Origin: CAVXTT01 sp963764685
Lineage (GTDB): Bacteria; Bacteroidota; Ignavibacteria; Ignavibacteriales; Ignavibacteriaceae
DNA: 64,000 nt
Direction: 5' to 3'
Assembly (NCBI GenBank): GCA_963764685.1
Contig: CAVXTT010000020.1
Coordinates: 248,001-312,000 of the forward strand
The notes under the pieces were generated by a model. It did not search any database. It saw nothing but the letters and a program-made list of their open reading frames with translations, and was not told where the DNA came from. The position numbers were made by a program, and so were the translations under genes. Position 1 is the first letter of the stretch, and every line of letters starts with the position of its first letter. Of the stretch, positions 19,850-28,673 are shown one piece after another.

Positions 19850-20219
19850 CAGCAATACGTGAAGTATTAAATTTATGGAGGTTTTCATTCTTATTAAATG
19901 AATAGTAACTAATAACCGGTTTTTGCCTCAACATATGGATCGGCAGCGCGTCAGATATTTTTGCAGTGCCCTTTAGAGGAGGATTTTCATTTAGAATGTG
20001 AAACCTTTGATGCTGCTTTTTGATCTCAGGACCATTGATCTCTTTTATTTCATTGGTTTTCAGAAGAACTACTGAAGGTATGGGATCATCAAATTTAAAG
20101 TACGGTTTCACCCTGTTCCGGTCACGGAATTTATATACCAGATATGAAACCGCCAAAACAAATGATGAAATAAGTGAAAAAATGATTAGGGACGTGCGAA
20201 TGATTTCAATTAATTCCAT
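19845..20219 (-). CDS. small single-span membrane protein of unknown function
   Basis: I chose ATG 20219 (124 residues, MELIEIIRTSL), which begins directly before the membrane segment and follows AGAAG; an upstream in-frame ATG at 20315 adds an implausible leader. One hydrophobic helix (about 8-29) is followed by a basic stretch (YKFRDRNRVKPYFKF) and a polar, Pro-rich tail. No domain was recognised. The last codons and the stop lie in the 8-bp satellite, so the C-terminus may have been changed by the repeat. The coding status is moderately supported. Confidence 0.5.
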   Translation of the reverse strand: MELIEIIRTSLIIFSLISSFVLAVSYLVYKFRDRNRVKPYFKFDDPIPSVVLLKTNEIKEINGPEIKKQHQRFHILNENPPLKGTAKISDALPIHMLRQKPVISYYSFNKNENLHKFNTSRIAE

Positions 20220-20478
20220 ATAATTCTTCTTTTTTTTAACATTGCCCAATATTTGTACCATTTGAAAAACAACCGGAATTAAAATCAATTTTCCGGTCAA
20301 ATGGATCAGAATCATACTTTGGGTTACAATAATATATCAAAATGAGACCAATTTTTCATCTTTTGGATTTTTCCCTATGGAACAATGGTTTTAGGTTTGA
20401 TTTTATAGCAGGTGTTTAATAATTTAAGTAATTGAAATATAAAGACTTATAAAATTTTCTGAAAGCAAAGGTGGTTGT

Positions 20479-20775
20479 ATGACCAAAGCTGATATAGTTG
20501 ACAGGGTGGCAAACGGAACGGGGCTGACCAAGCTGGAAACCGAAGCTATAATTGAGGGTTTTTTCAAAACGGTAATTGAAGCGTTAAAAGAAGGAAAAGG
20601 AATAGAGATAAGAGGATTTGGAAGTTACCGGATTAAAAAGAAAAATGCACGTCAGGCCAGGAATCCTAAAACAGGTGAACAGGTTGATGTACCTGAACAC
20701 TATGTGCCGACATTTAAATTTTCAAGAGAATTTAAGGAAATGGTTGACAGAGGAATGAAGCAAAAAGGTGAATAA
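20479..20775 (+). CDS. HU/IHF-family DNA-binding protein
   Basis: This 98-residue protein has the full bacterial histone-like fold: helix-turn-helix dimer body (MTKADIVDRVANGTGLTKLE), GKGIEIRGFGSYRIKKK, and the beta-arm core RNPKTGEQVDVPEHYVPTFKFS. The arm reads RQARNPKTGEQV; DNA intercalation is normally made by a Pro at its tip. It bends DNA as a dimer in the nucleoid. AAAGGTGG precedes the ATG. A TAGGTTTG at 20392-20399 fits the Bacteroidota -7 element, but its -33 partner is poorly spaced. It is first in an apparent three-gene unit with the zinc-ribbon protein and the tiny ribosomal protein. Confidence 0.95.
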   Translation: MTKADIVDRVANGTGLTKLETEAIIEGFFKTVIEALKEGKGIEIRGFGSYRIKKKNARQARNPKTGEQVDVPEHYVPTFKFSREFKEMVDRGMKQKGE

Positions 20776-20781
20776 GGAGTT

Positions 20782-21663
20782 TTGAATCTGAACGTAAAAT
20801 TTTGTCCGGAGTGCGGTGAGGAGTTAAAGAATAATCCTAAATTTTGTCCCAATTGCGGTTACAAATTATTTCAGGAACCTGAAAACCGGGGGAAGAACCT
20901 TAGTGAACCAACAGCTGTAACCGGCAAAGTGATTTATTGCTCCATATGCGGAGAAGAAAATCCCGCAGACGCATATGAATGCCAAAGCTGCGGTGCTGCA
21001 TTACGGAAAGGGAAGAAACCTCTTCAGGAGAGAATATCAAAAGCTGATAAAAAGCAAAAAGCTTTTGATAAAAGAGAGTTAAAGAGTCCAACCCCTGTTA
21101 AAGCAGATCATCTTGACAGGACTAAAATAATTTATGTTTCTTTAGGTATTGTTGTAATCCTATTCATGGTTGTATACACTTCAGGAATTTTCGATACCGT
21201 GCCTACAGTCGTTCCAAATCAGAATGTGCAGCAGGAGGGATCCTCCGGTGTTAATTTAAATAATGTTCAGAAGATAAATGAACTCGAAGCACAGGTAAAG
21301 AAAAATCCATCAGATACTAAACTGCTCCTTGAACTTGCACATTTAAGAAATGATTCAGGTTTGCTGGATCAGGCAATTTTGGATTATAAAAAATATCTGC
21401 AGACTAATCCCGGGGATGCGGATGCCAGGATCGATATGGGAGTCTGTTATTATAAGCAAAAACAATATGATCTTGCGATTGCAGAAATGAAAGAGGCATT
21501 AAAATACAGCCCGGATCATCAGATAGGGCATTTGAACCTGGGAATAGTTAATTTAGCAGCGGGTAATATTGAAGAGTCTAAAAAATGGCTTACGAGAGCC
21601 GTTGAAATAAACCCAGGTACCGAAATAGGTAAACGAGCACAAGAACTTTTACAATCACACTAA
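20782..21663 (+). CDS. zinc-ribbon, transmembrane, TPR protein
   Basis: This 293-residue protein begins 6 bp after the HU stop. Two zinc ribbons open it: FCPECGEELKNNPKFCPNCG and, near 53-72, CSICGEENPADAYECQSCG. A basic linker, one membrane helix (about 114-136, IIYVSLGIVVILFMVVYTSG) and three TPR repeats (about 168-293, for example LLDQAILDYKKYLQTNPGDA) follow. No ATG precedes the first ribbon. TTG 20782 is the likely start, although AAGGAG ends only 2 bases before it, so CTG 20788 is possible. The layout suggests a cytoplasmic ribbon head with outer TPRs, or the reverse. The function is unknown. Confidence 0.82.
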   Translation: MNLNVKFCPECGEELKNNPKFCPNCGYKLFQEPENRGKNLSEPTAVTGKVIYCSICGEENPADAYECQSCGAALRKGKKPLQERISKADKKQKAFDKRELKSPTPVKADHLDRTKIIYVSLGIVVILFMVVYTSGIFDTVPTVVPNQNVQQEGSSGVNLNNVQKINELEAQVKKNPSDTKLLLELAHLRNDSGLLDQAILDYKKYLQTNPGDADARIDMGVCYYKQKQYDLAIAEMKEALKYSPDHQIGHLNLGIVNLAAGNIEESKKWLTRAVEINPGTEIGKRAQELLQSH

Positions 21664-21675
21664 ATGGAGAAGTAG

Positions 21676-21771
21676 ATGCCTTGCGGCAAAAAACGTAAAC
21701 GCCATAAAATGGCAACTCACAAGAGAAAAAAAAGATTAAGAAAGAACAGACATAAAAAGAAAATAAGATAG
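21676..21771 (+). CDS. 31-residue AURKAIP1/COX24-type small ribosomal protein
   Basis: ATG 21676, with GGAGAAG just upstream, encodes a 31-residue polypeptide made almost only of Lys, Arg and His, opening MPCGKKRKRHKMATHKRKK and ending HKKKIR. This matches the short AURKAIP1/COX24-domain proteins found across Bacteroidota, homologous to mitochondrial mS38 and mycobacterial bS22, which bind the decoding region of the small subunit. It is below the size cut-off of most gene finders. It begins 12 bp after the TPR gene and is closed by a clear terminator. Confidence 0.88.
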   Translation: MPCGKKRKRHKMATHKRKKRLRKNRHKKKIR

Positions 21772-21780
21772 ATCTTTTTT

Positions 21781-21810
21781 GAGACCGTTCATTTGCAGCG
21801 GTCTCTTTTC
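21781..21810 (+). terminator. rho-independent terminator
   Basis: GAGACCG (21781-21787) and CGGTCTC (21799-21805) form a 7-bp GC-rich stem followed by TTTTC. It closes the HU/zinc-ribbon/small-protein unit 9 bp after the last stop and lies just before tRNA-Thr. Confidence 0.8.
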
Positions 21811-21815
21811 TCTGT

Positions 21816-21888
<73 letters not shown>

Positions 21889-22053
21889 CAAGTAAAGCAA
21901 CTCAAGCACCTTCATTATTATTCACAACACACTTACTTTTAATTTTAAGAAATTATTTGGTTTATTTTTAGGTAAAACTTAAATTTTATAATTCCCATCG
22001 TTCTAATTTTTCAACCGATAATATGTTACTATTCACTAGGTTAATTTCATCGT

Positions 22054-23301
22054 ATGAATGAAGAAAATCAAAAAATAAAAGAATTACTTCTATTACAGCG
22101 GGTTGCTCAGAGGATCAACTCAATATTAGATCTTGATCTTCTGCTCGAAGAAGTTGTAAGCGATGTTGCACAAACTTTCGGCTACACCCGTTCCGGTGTA
22201 TTACTTAAAGATAATGAGACCAATGAATTGGTAATAGCAGCAGTAAGGGGTTGGACAATTAATTATCATATGAAAGGTGAACGATTCAAAATAGGCGAGT
22301 ATGGTATGATTGGTCACGTCGGTCAAACAGAAGAATTATATTATGCACCTGATGTAAAACTGGACCCGTATTACCAGGTAAGTGAAGATTCGACCCGTTC
22401 AGAAGTTGATATTCCATTAAAAGTTCACGATCATCTTATCGGTGTATTTAATTTTCAGCACCAGGAAATAAATGCATTCAGTGAGTCACGGATTCAGCTT
22501 CTGGAGGCTCTTGCCGGGCACGTGGCTACTGCAATTGAAAATGCCCGGTTATTTGAAAATGAACGCAGGGAGAAAGATCGATTGATAAGAGAGCTTAATG
22601 AAGCACGAAGTGTTCAGTCAAGTTTGTTCCCGGACTGGGTTCCGGATATTCCGGGATTTGAAATAACAGGTTTATGTATACCCTGCAGGGAAGTTGGAGG
22701 GGATTGGTTCGATTACATCCCTTTGGACGACGGGAGATTAGCTATAGTACTGGCAGATGTATCTGGTAAAGGTTCAGGTGCAGCATTACTTATGGCATCC
22801 ACAAGAAGCATACTCAGAATGTTTGCTGAAAAAGAGGTACCTCCCGGTGAAGTTTTATCGAAAGTAAATCATACTTTGGTTAAAGACTTTCCCAAGACAA
22901 GATTTGTAACTATGATTTATGCTGTTATTAATGCAAAAGATAAAAGTATTGTATTTGCTAATGCAGGTCATCCTCCTCCGGTAATTGTTAACTCAAAAGG
23001 TGTGCAGCTGCTGAATTTTGAATCAGGATTTCCATTGGGTATACAGGAAGGATCATATCCCGAACATATCATTGAAATGGCTTCCGAAGGCCGCTTATTA
23101 CTTTATTCGGATGGGATCAGTGAAGCCATGAATCAGGCAGAAGAGGAATATGGTGAAGAACGAATTAAAGAACAGATGGCAAATTCTGAGGCAACGGTAC
23201 GAAGTCTGCTGGATGATGTCCAGACATATATGAATTCACCTGCCTCTGACGATATGACTGTTGTAATGATTAAATCAGAAGATTTTTCTAAAGCAATATA
23301 A
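22054..23301 (+). CDS. GAF domain PP2C-type (SpoIIE/RsbU) serine phosphatase
   Basis: This 415-residue soluble protein has an N-terminal GAF sensor domain (about 20-170), a short coiled linker (FENERREKDRLIRELNEARSV), then a PPM/SpoIIE phosphatase (about 190-405). Metal-binding boxes are present: REVGGDWFDY, VLADVSGKGSGAALLMA, FANAGHPPP, LYSDGISEAMN and SDDMTVVMI. Relatives dephosphorylate anti-anti-sigma factors in partner-switching pathways, so control of a stress sigma factor or other switch is likely. No kinase or STAS partner is nearby. The stretches on both sides (about 165 and 250 bp) suggest it is transcribed alone. Confidence 0.93.
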   Translation: MNEENQKIKELLLLQRVAQRINSILDLDLLLEEVVSDVAQTFGYTRSGVLLKDNETNELVIAAVRGWTINYHMKGERFKIGEYGMIGHVGQTEELYYAPDVKLDPYYQVSEDSTRSEVDIPLKVHDHLIGVFNFQHQEINAFSESRIQLLEALAGHVATAIENARLFENERREKDRLIRELNEARSVQSSLFPDWVPDIPGFEITGLCIPCREVGGDWFDYIPLDDGRLAIVLADVSGKGSGAALLMASTRSILRMFAEKEVPPGEVLSKVNHTLVKDFPKTRFVTMIYAVINAKDKSIVFANAGHPPPVIVNSKGVQLLNFESGFPLGIQEGSYPEHIIEMASEGRLLLYSDGISEAMNQAEEEYGEERIKEQMANSEATVRSLLDDVQTYMNSPASDDMTVVMIKSEDFSKAI

Positions 23302-23468
23302 AAATTATTAAAAAAGCGAAAGGGAGAATTTCTTATATAGGTCTCTTCCTCGTCATCACAGAATTGTATCTATGTCCCGGTTACTTTAGGAATGATTTAT
23401 CACTTTTGAGGTATAAGAAAAAAATTTATCCTTAAATGAATTTTATTAGGAAATTGAGGAGAATTTTC

Positions 23469-23500
23469 TTGACTTTTTAATAATATTTACCTTAATTTTG
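23469..23500 (+). promoter_or_regulatory. Bacteroidota-type promoter for mraZ and the dcw cluster
   Basis: TTG at 23469-23471 and TAATTTTG at 23493-23500 match the -33 TTG and -7 TAnnTTTG elements with 21 bp between them. Transcription would start near 23507, about 43 bp before the mraZ ATG. The -7 element abuts the MraZ boxes. It is the only convincing promoter before a 16-kb run of closely packed genes. Confidence 0.65.
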
Positions 23501-23522
23501 GGTAGTTGTGGGGAAAAGTGGT
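23499..23522 (+). promoter_or_regulatory. MraZ operator: three 10-bp spaced TGGG boxes
   Basis: TGGG at 23499 and 23509 and TGGT at 23519 repeat every 10 bp, the arrangement bound by MraZ in E. coli and other bacteria (TGGGN boxes with 5-bp gaps). They start at the last bases of the -7 element and cover the predicted start point, so binding by MraZ would repress the cluster. Confidence 0.75.
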
Positions 23523-23549
23523 AAGTAATCCCAAATAAGGTAAAGGAAA

Positions 23550-23993
23550 ATGTTCAGAGGACAGTATTTATATGCAATTGACTCCAAAGGAAGACTCAGT
23601 ATTCCAGCGAAATTGAGGAGGCAGCTATCGCCCGAATCTAATGATTCCTTCGTAATTACGCGCGGAACAGCCTCCTGTATTGATATTTTCCCCCTGGATC
23701 AATGGCTTAAAGTTGAAGATAAATTACTCGCTCTGAATAATTTTAATCCTGACACTGCTCGTTTCTCCCGAATGATCCTGCAGCACGCAACCGAAGATAC
23801 ACTGGACAGTCAGTCAAGAATTCTTGTTTCCCAGCCCCTGCTGACCTATGCGAAAATAGAAAAAGAAGTTCTGGTACTGGGCGTCCTTAAAAAAATTGAA
23901 CTATGGAATCCTAAAGTGTATGAGGAATATCTGAAAGAGTCCGATGAAACCTATGAAGAGATTGCAGCAAAAGTAATGGCAGGCAATGAATGA
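23550..23993 (+). CDS. mraZ: MraZ, transcriptional repressor of the dcw cluster
   Basis: This 147-residue protein has two AbrB-like swapped-hairpin repeats. The first contains the signature FRGQYLYAIDSKGRLSIPAKLRRQL and the second ATEDTLDSQSRILVSQPLL with the conserved DxxGR/DSQSR turns. It forms a ring-shaped oligomer that binds the TGGG boxes upstream and autoregulates cell division and wall genes. The start at 23550 follows AAAGGAA. It overlaps rsmH by 8 bases. Confidence 0.96.
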   Translation: MFRGQYLYAIDSKGRLSIPAKLRRQLSPESNDSFVITRGTASCIDIFPLDQWLKVEDKLLALNNFNPDTARFSRMILQHATEDTLDSQSRILVSQPLLTYAKIEKEVLVLGVLKKIELWNPKVYEEYLKESDETYEEIAAKVMAGNE

Positions 23994-24909
23994 AAAACAT
24001 ATTCCTGTATTATTTAACGAGAGTCTTAACTATCTCATTACTGACAGGTCGGGTCAGTATTTTGACGGTACTTTAGGCTTCGGAGGACACTCAGCCGGCA
24101 TACTGGAGAGGCTCAGCGAAACCGGAATGCTTGTAGCTGCTGATGTTGACTCAAGTGCTTTTTCGTATTCCAAAAAAAAATTTTCGGCTGAACCCAGAAT
24201 TAAAATTTATAATTATAATTTTTCACAAATTGACTTTATGGCAAAAGTCGAATCCATAAAAAACTTTTCCGGTATCCTTGCTGATCTTGGAGTTTCTTCA
24301 TTTCAGCTAGATGATCCCGGCTCAGGATTTACATACAGAGAGGATACCCGGCTCGACCTGAGAATGGATAAAACAAGAGCCATAAGTGCAGCCGATGTTG
24401 TAAATTCTTTCAGTCAAGCAGAGCTTGCAGATATTTTCTTCAAATACGGTGAGGAAAGAAATTCTAAGTCCATCGCCAGAAGAATTATTGAAAGAAGAAC
24501 AAAGAAAAAAATTGAGAGCACAGGAGAGCTTACTGAAATAATTACCTCTGTTACTCCTGTGAAGCACAGATCAAAAACATTCTCGAGAATCTTTCAGGCA
24601 CTGAGGATTTATATTAATGATGAGCTTGAGGTATTAAAGGATTTTCTAAACAAGGCAGTCGATCTCTTAGCCCCGGGCGGAAGAGTTGTCGTTATATCAT
24701 ATCATTCGCTTGAAGACAGGATCGTAAAAGAAACTTTCAAATATGAATCACTTGACTGCATATGCCCTAAAGATTATCCTGTTTGTAAATGCGACAAAGA
24801 ACAAAGATTGAAAATATTAACAAGGAAACCTCTTGTCCCGTCAGCAGAGGAGGTTGAGAACAACCCCCGCTCAAGAAGTGCAAAATTAAGGGCGGCGGAG
24901 AGAGTATGA
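23986..24909 (+). CDS. rsmH: 16S rRNA (cytosine-1402-N4) methyltransferase
   Basis: This 307-residue protein (older name mraW) has the class I methyltransferase opening HIPVLFNESLNYL, the SAM loop DGTLGFGGHSAGIL, LADLGVSSFQLDD, the substrate-domain box FQALRIYINDELEVL and SYHSLEDRIVKETF near the C-terminus. It methylates N4 of C1402 in 16S rRNA. It is translationally coupled on both sides: an 8-base overlap with mraZ and a 4-base ATGA overlap with the next gene. The length is normal. Confidence 0.97.
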   Translation: MNEKHIPVLFNESLNYLITDRSGQYFDGTLGFGGHSAGILERLSETGMLVAADVDSSAFSYSKKKFSAEPRIKIYNYNFSQIDFMAKVESIKNFSGILADLGVSSFQLDDPGSGFTYREDTRLDLRMDKTRAISAADVVNSFSQAELADIFFKYGEERNSKSIARRIIERRTKKKIESTGELTEIITSVTPVKHRSKTFSRIFQALRIYINDELEVLKDFLNKAVDLLAPGGRVVVISYHSLEDRIVKETFKYESLDCICPKDYPVCKCDKEQRLKILTRKPLVPSAEEVENNPRSRSAKLRAAERV

Positions 24910-25235
24910 AAAAAAGCCTTAAGCCTGCATTGATTTTTTCTCTGCTGCTTTTTACTGCTGTATCGCTAATGGTTCTCGCTTATGTAGGCGTTAAGCTTGA
25001 GTGTGAAGTAAAGGTTAAGGAAAAGGTTAATGCTGAGGACAGGCTTGAAACGGGGCTAAATACAAAAATAGATTATACGGCAAGACAACAATTGCTCGAT
25101 AGTGAGGAAAGAATAACGGCAATTGCCCGGGAAGAACTTGGAATGGTGAGAGACAGTATGAGTAACACTCGAATGATTATATCGGCTGCAGAAGTAAACC
25201 GCATTAACGGGATGCTGGAGAGTAATAATGATTAA
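24906..25235 (+). CDS. ftsL: FtsL-like cell division protein
   Basis: This 109-residue protein has one membrane helix (about 7-28) with a short basic cytoplasmic head (MKKSLK). A periplasmic segment follows with heptad character (CEVKVKEKVNAEDRLE, then REELGMVRD). Sequence similarity to FtsL is weak, as is normal, and the call rests on size, topology and the invariant position between rsmH and ftsI. FtsL bridges FtsQ/FtsB and the FtsW-FtsI synthase. It overlaps both neighbours (4 and 8 bases). Confidence 0.82.
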   Translation: MKKSLKPALIFSLLLFTAVSLMVLAYVGVKLECEVKVKEKVNAEDRLETGLNTKIDYTARQQLLDSEERITAIAREELGMVRDSMSNTRMIISAAEVNRINGMLESNND

Positions 25236-27204
25236 ATCCAGAGCTTTAATTGTAACAGCTTTGTTATTTGTATTTTTTATTCTCCTGGCAGTGAAGCTGT
25301 TTGACGTGCAGGTGGTTAGAAGTGAGGAATATAAATACTATGCTGAGCGCCAGCAGACGATGACTGAAAAAATTCCTGCTCAAAGAGGTATGATCTATGA
25401 CCGGGATAATGTTCTTCTTGCTTATAACCGGAATGATGTTTCTTTTTATGTCGACCTCCGGATGGCGGGTAAAAGAGACAAGGACAAAATTGCCTCAAAA
25501 TTTGCCGAAGTGTTCGGGAAAAGCAAAAGCGGATATCTCAAGTTGATGAAGGATAAGGGAAAAAATATTTGTTTGGAGAAAAAAGTATCCGGTGATAAGG
25601 CACTGTTGTTTAAGAATTTTAAGGCAGTTGGTCTTTTTTCTAAAGATGATCCTACGAGGGTATATCATTACGGCAGTCTGGGATCTCACCTTATCGGCTA
25701 TGTTGGTAATGAATACGAAGGAGTTTCTGGTATTGAAAAAAATGCTGATGAGGTATTAAAAGGAGAAAATGGTACCAGGGTTATTGAGAGGAGTGCGATC
25801 GGTGATCTGATAACTATTGCTGAAGCTGAGACACGACCTGCATCTGCCGGCTTAAATGTGTACCTGACAATCAACAAATCCTACCAGTCTTTCATAGAAG
25901 AAGAATTAAAAGCAGGATTAGAAGAGTTTAAAGCGCTTTCTGCAACAGGTATTATAATGGATCCTAATACAGGCGAAATTCTTGCACTCGCAAATGTTGA
26001 GGATTTTGATCCTAATTACTTCTGGAAATTTACTGATGAGCTCAGAAGAAACAGGGCATTAACCGATACTTATGAACCGGGTTCCACTTTTAAGTCAATT
26101 TCAATGGCAGCAATTCTTGATCAAAAATTATGCAGGGAGAACGAACTCCTCTTTGTAGAAAACGGTAAATATAAATTTAATGGTAGAAACATAAGAGATT
26201 CCCACAAACACGATTACCTGACTGTAAAGGGAATTTTTGAACAATCAAGTAATATTGGAATGGCAAAGCTTATTCAGAGGATCGATGGTGAGATTTATTA
26301 TAAATATCTCAGAGGATTCGGATTCGGAAATATTACCTCCATTGATCTTCCCGGTGAAGTAAAGGGCAAGCTGAAAAAACCTTCTGAATGGTCGGGATTA
26401 ACAAAAACTTATACATCCTTTGGATACGAATTATCGGTTACCCCGATCCAGCTTATTACGGCATACTGCGCTCTGGTTAATGGAGGCACTTTATATCAGC
26501 CTCAGATAATTAAAAGAGAAACAGATATTAACCAGAATACGTTATTTGAAAGCTCGCCAAAAATTATAAGGACTGTAATATCGAAAGAAACATCTGCAAA
26601 AATGAGAGAGTTTCTCCTTTCAGCTGTTGAAAACGGGACAGGTACAAACGCTAAACCTGATTTCATTTCAGTCGGCGGTAAAACAGGAACTTCACAGCAG
26701 CTGGTGGAAGGAAAATATTCCAAGACAAATTATAATACATCATTCATCGGCTTTTTCCCGGTAGAGCAGCCCCGGATTGTATGCCTTATACTCGTTAACT
26801 CTCCTCAGAACGGAAAATATGGCGGCCTTGTAGCTGCACCCATATTCAAGAGAGTCGTTGAGAAAATCTATTCTGAAGATCCTTCACGGTTCAGGCAGGA
26901 ACCGGTAAAAAACAGTTCTCAACAGTATGAGAAGTTTACTCAAATTAGTCAGAATAATAAAACTGCTGTAGAAAAAAGAAATCCGGATCTGAAAGAAATG
27001 AAAACAGGTGTAATGCCGGATCTAAAAGATTATGCTATACGCGATGCAATTGTTGTACTGACTAAACTTGGTATAAGATATAAAGTTAATGGTTCAGGGA
27101 AGGTTATGGAACAAAGTATCGAACCGGGTACCAGGCTTGATAAAGATTCTGTGTGCAGAATTTCCTGCAGTGAAACTTCAGAAAAGAAAGCAATCTTAAA
27201 TTAA
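25228..27204 (+). CDS. ftsI: septal peptidoglycan transpeptidase (class B PBP) with PASTA domain
   Basis: This 658-residue protein has an N-terminal anchor (about 5-27), a dimerisation/pedestal domain with IPAQRGMIYDRD, and the transpeptidase domain. The latter holds Ser286 of STFK (YEPGSTFKSIS), SSN (FEQSSNIGMAK) and K485TGT (GGKTGTSQQL). One PASTA domain follows at about 595-650 (VMPDLKDYAIRDAIVVL), which is not present in E. coli FtsI but is common in Spo/Ftx-type relatives. It cross-links septal peptidoglycan together with FtsW. It overlaps ftsL by 8 bases, and its last base is the first base of murE. Confidence 0.96.
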   Translation: MIKSRALIVTALLFVFFILLAVKLFDVQVVRSEEYKYYAERQQTMTEKIPAQRGMIYDRDNVLLAYNRNDVSFYVDLRMAGKRDKDKIASKFAEVFGKSKSGYLKLMKDKGKNICLEKKVSGDKALLFKNFKAVGLFSKDDPTRVYHYGSLGSHLIGYVGNEYEGVSGIEKNADEVLKGENGTRVIERSAIGDLITIAEAETRPASAGLNVYLTINKSYQSFIEEELKAGLEEFKALSATGIIMDPNTGEILALANVEDFDPNYFWKFTDELRRNRALTDTYEPGSTFKSISMAAILDQKLCRENELLFVENGKYKFNGRNIRDSHKHDYLTVKGIFEQSSNIGMAKLIQRIDGEIYYKYLRGFGFGNITSIDLPGEVKGKLKKPSEWSGLTKTYTSFGYELSVTPIQLITAYCALVNGGTLYQPQIIKRETDINQNTLFESSPKIIRTVISKETSAKMREFLLSAVENGTGTNAKPDFISVGGKTGTSQQLVEGKYSKTNYNTSFIGFFPVEQPRIVCLILVNSPQNGKYGGLVAAPIFKRVVEKIYSEDPSRFRQEPVKNSSQQYEKFTQISQNNKTAVEKRNPDLKEMKTGVMPDLKDYAIRDAIVVLTKLGIRYKVNGSGKVMEQSIEPGTRLDKDSVCRISCSETSEKKAILN

Positions 27205-28673
27205 TGGAATTAACAAAACTTCTAAATCATATATCCGCTATCCAGGTTGTTGGTGAAGTTCAGAGACAGGATGTCTCTGGAATTGAGTATGATTCAAGAA
27301 AGGTTGTTAAGAATTCTGTATTTGTCGCTGTTAAAGGTTTTAATACAGATGGTCACAAGTACATATTAGAATCTATAAGTAAAGGCGCTATAGCTGTAAT
27401 TCTTGAAGATAGTGATGCAGCACCGGACCATATATTTACCCTTGAGAAAAAGGCAAAGATTCTTGTAAAAGACAGCCGTGTCGCCCTGTCAGAAATATCA
27501 AACGCGTTTTATAATAACCCTTCTGAGAAACTGAAGCTCATCGGAATTACCGGTACTAACGGGAAGACCACCACCTCGTACTTTTTGAAATCTATCGTTG
27601 AGACTGCAGGTTATAAAACCGGAGTTATAGGAACTATCCAAAATGTAATTGATAATCGCGAGATAAAATCATCGCTAACCACCCCCGAAGCCAATGATCT
27701 TAATGCGCTCCTTTATGAAATGCTTCAGTATAAATGCAATTATTCAATTATGGAGGTATCCTCTCACTCTTTAGTGCTTAAGAGGGTAAACGGACTTCAC
27801 TTCTCCGGCTCGGTATTCACTAACATAACTTCAGATCATCTTGATTTCCATTTGAACTTTGAAAATTATTTTGCAGCAAAAAAGATACTGATGGACTCCC
27901 TTCCTGCCGGAGCTTTTTGTGTTTATAATTCAGACGATAAGTACGGCAAACGGATTGTAAAAGACACCCGGGCTGTCAGATATTCTTATGGTAAAGCAGC
28001 TGAATCTGACTTTGTACTTCATAATATTAATTATGATCTGGAAGGGACTTCGTTCTCGATCAAATACAGGCAGAAAGAATTTTATATAACAACATCCCTG
28101 GTTGGTGAATTTAACGCATATAATGCCTGTGCTGCCTTTGCCGCATCCGTTTTATCCGGTATAGATGAAGAAAAAGCTGCGGCGGGTATAAAGAATACAC
28201 CCCAGGTTCCGGGTAGATTTGAGGTTATTGGAAATGGGAATAAAAAGGTTATAATAGATTATTCCCACACTGCGGACAGCCTTACAAAAGCCCTGACTGC
28301 AATAAAGAAAATAGTTGAAACCGGACGTCCTGTATATACTGTGTTTGGGTGCGGCGGGAACAGGGACAAAAGCAAAAGACCAGTTATGGGAAGAATTGCC
28401 TCTGAGATGAGTACCAGGGTTATAATAACTTCAGATAATCCACGCTCTGAGGATCCCTTTGAAATTATTAAAGAAATTAAAGAAGGAATCTCTTCCGGAA
28501 ATTTTGAAACCATCGAAAACAGGGAGGACGCTATAAAATATGCTCTCCAAACCTCGGAAGATAATGCCGTGATATTAATTGCAGGAAAAGGACACGAAAC
28601 TTACCAGGAAATAAAAGGAGTAAGAAGTCATTTTTCAGATAAAGAAACTGCTGAGAAGTATTTAACTCTATGA
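27204..28673 (+). CDS. murE: UDP-MurNAc-tripeptide synthetase, meso-diaminopimelate type
   Basis: This 489-residue Mur ligase has the N-terminal uridine-binding region (VSGIEYDSRKV), the P-loop GITGTNGKTTTSYFLK, the carbamylated-Lys region around EVSSHSLVLKRV and the C-terminal domain. The specificity motif D411NPR (TSDNPRSEDP) indicates addition of meso-diaminopimelate to UDP-MurNAc-L-Ala-D-Glu. That agrees with the asd gene in this window, which feeds diaminopimelate synthesis. It is cytoplasmic, starts on the last base of the ftsI stop codon and overlaps murF by 4. Confidence 0.97.
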   Translation: MELTKLLNHISAIQVVGEVQRQDVSGIEYDSRKVVKNSVFVAVKGFNTDGHKYILESISKGAIAVILEDSDAAPDHIFTLEKKAKILVKDSRVALSEISNAFYNNPSEKLKLIGITGTNGKTTTSYFLKSIVETAGYKTGVIGTIQNVIDNREIKSSLTTPEANDLNALLYEMLQYKCNYSIMEVSSHSLVLKRVNGLHFSGSVFTNITSDHLDFHLNFENYFAAKKILMDSLPAGAFCVYNSDDKYGKRIVKDTRAVRYSYGKAAESDFVLHNINYDLEGTSFSIKYRQKEFYITTSLVGEFNAYNACAAFAASVLSGIDEEKAAAGIKNTPQVPGRFEVIGNGNKKVIIDYSHTADSLTKALTAIKKIVETGRPVYTVFGCGGNRDKSKRPVMGRIASEMSTRVIITSDNPRSEDPFEIIKEIKEGISSGNFETIENREDAIKYALQTSEDNAVILIAGKGHETYQEIKGVRSHFSDKETAEKYLTL

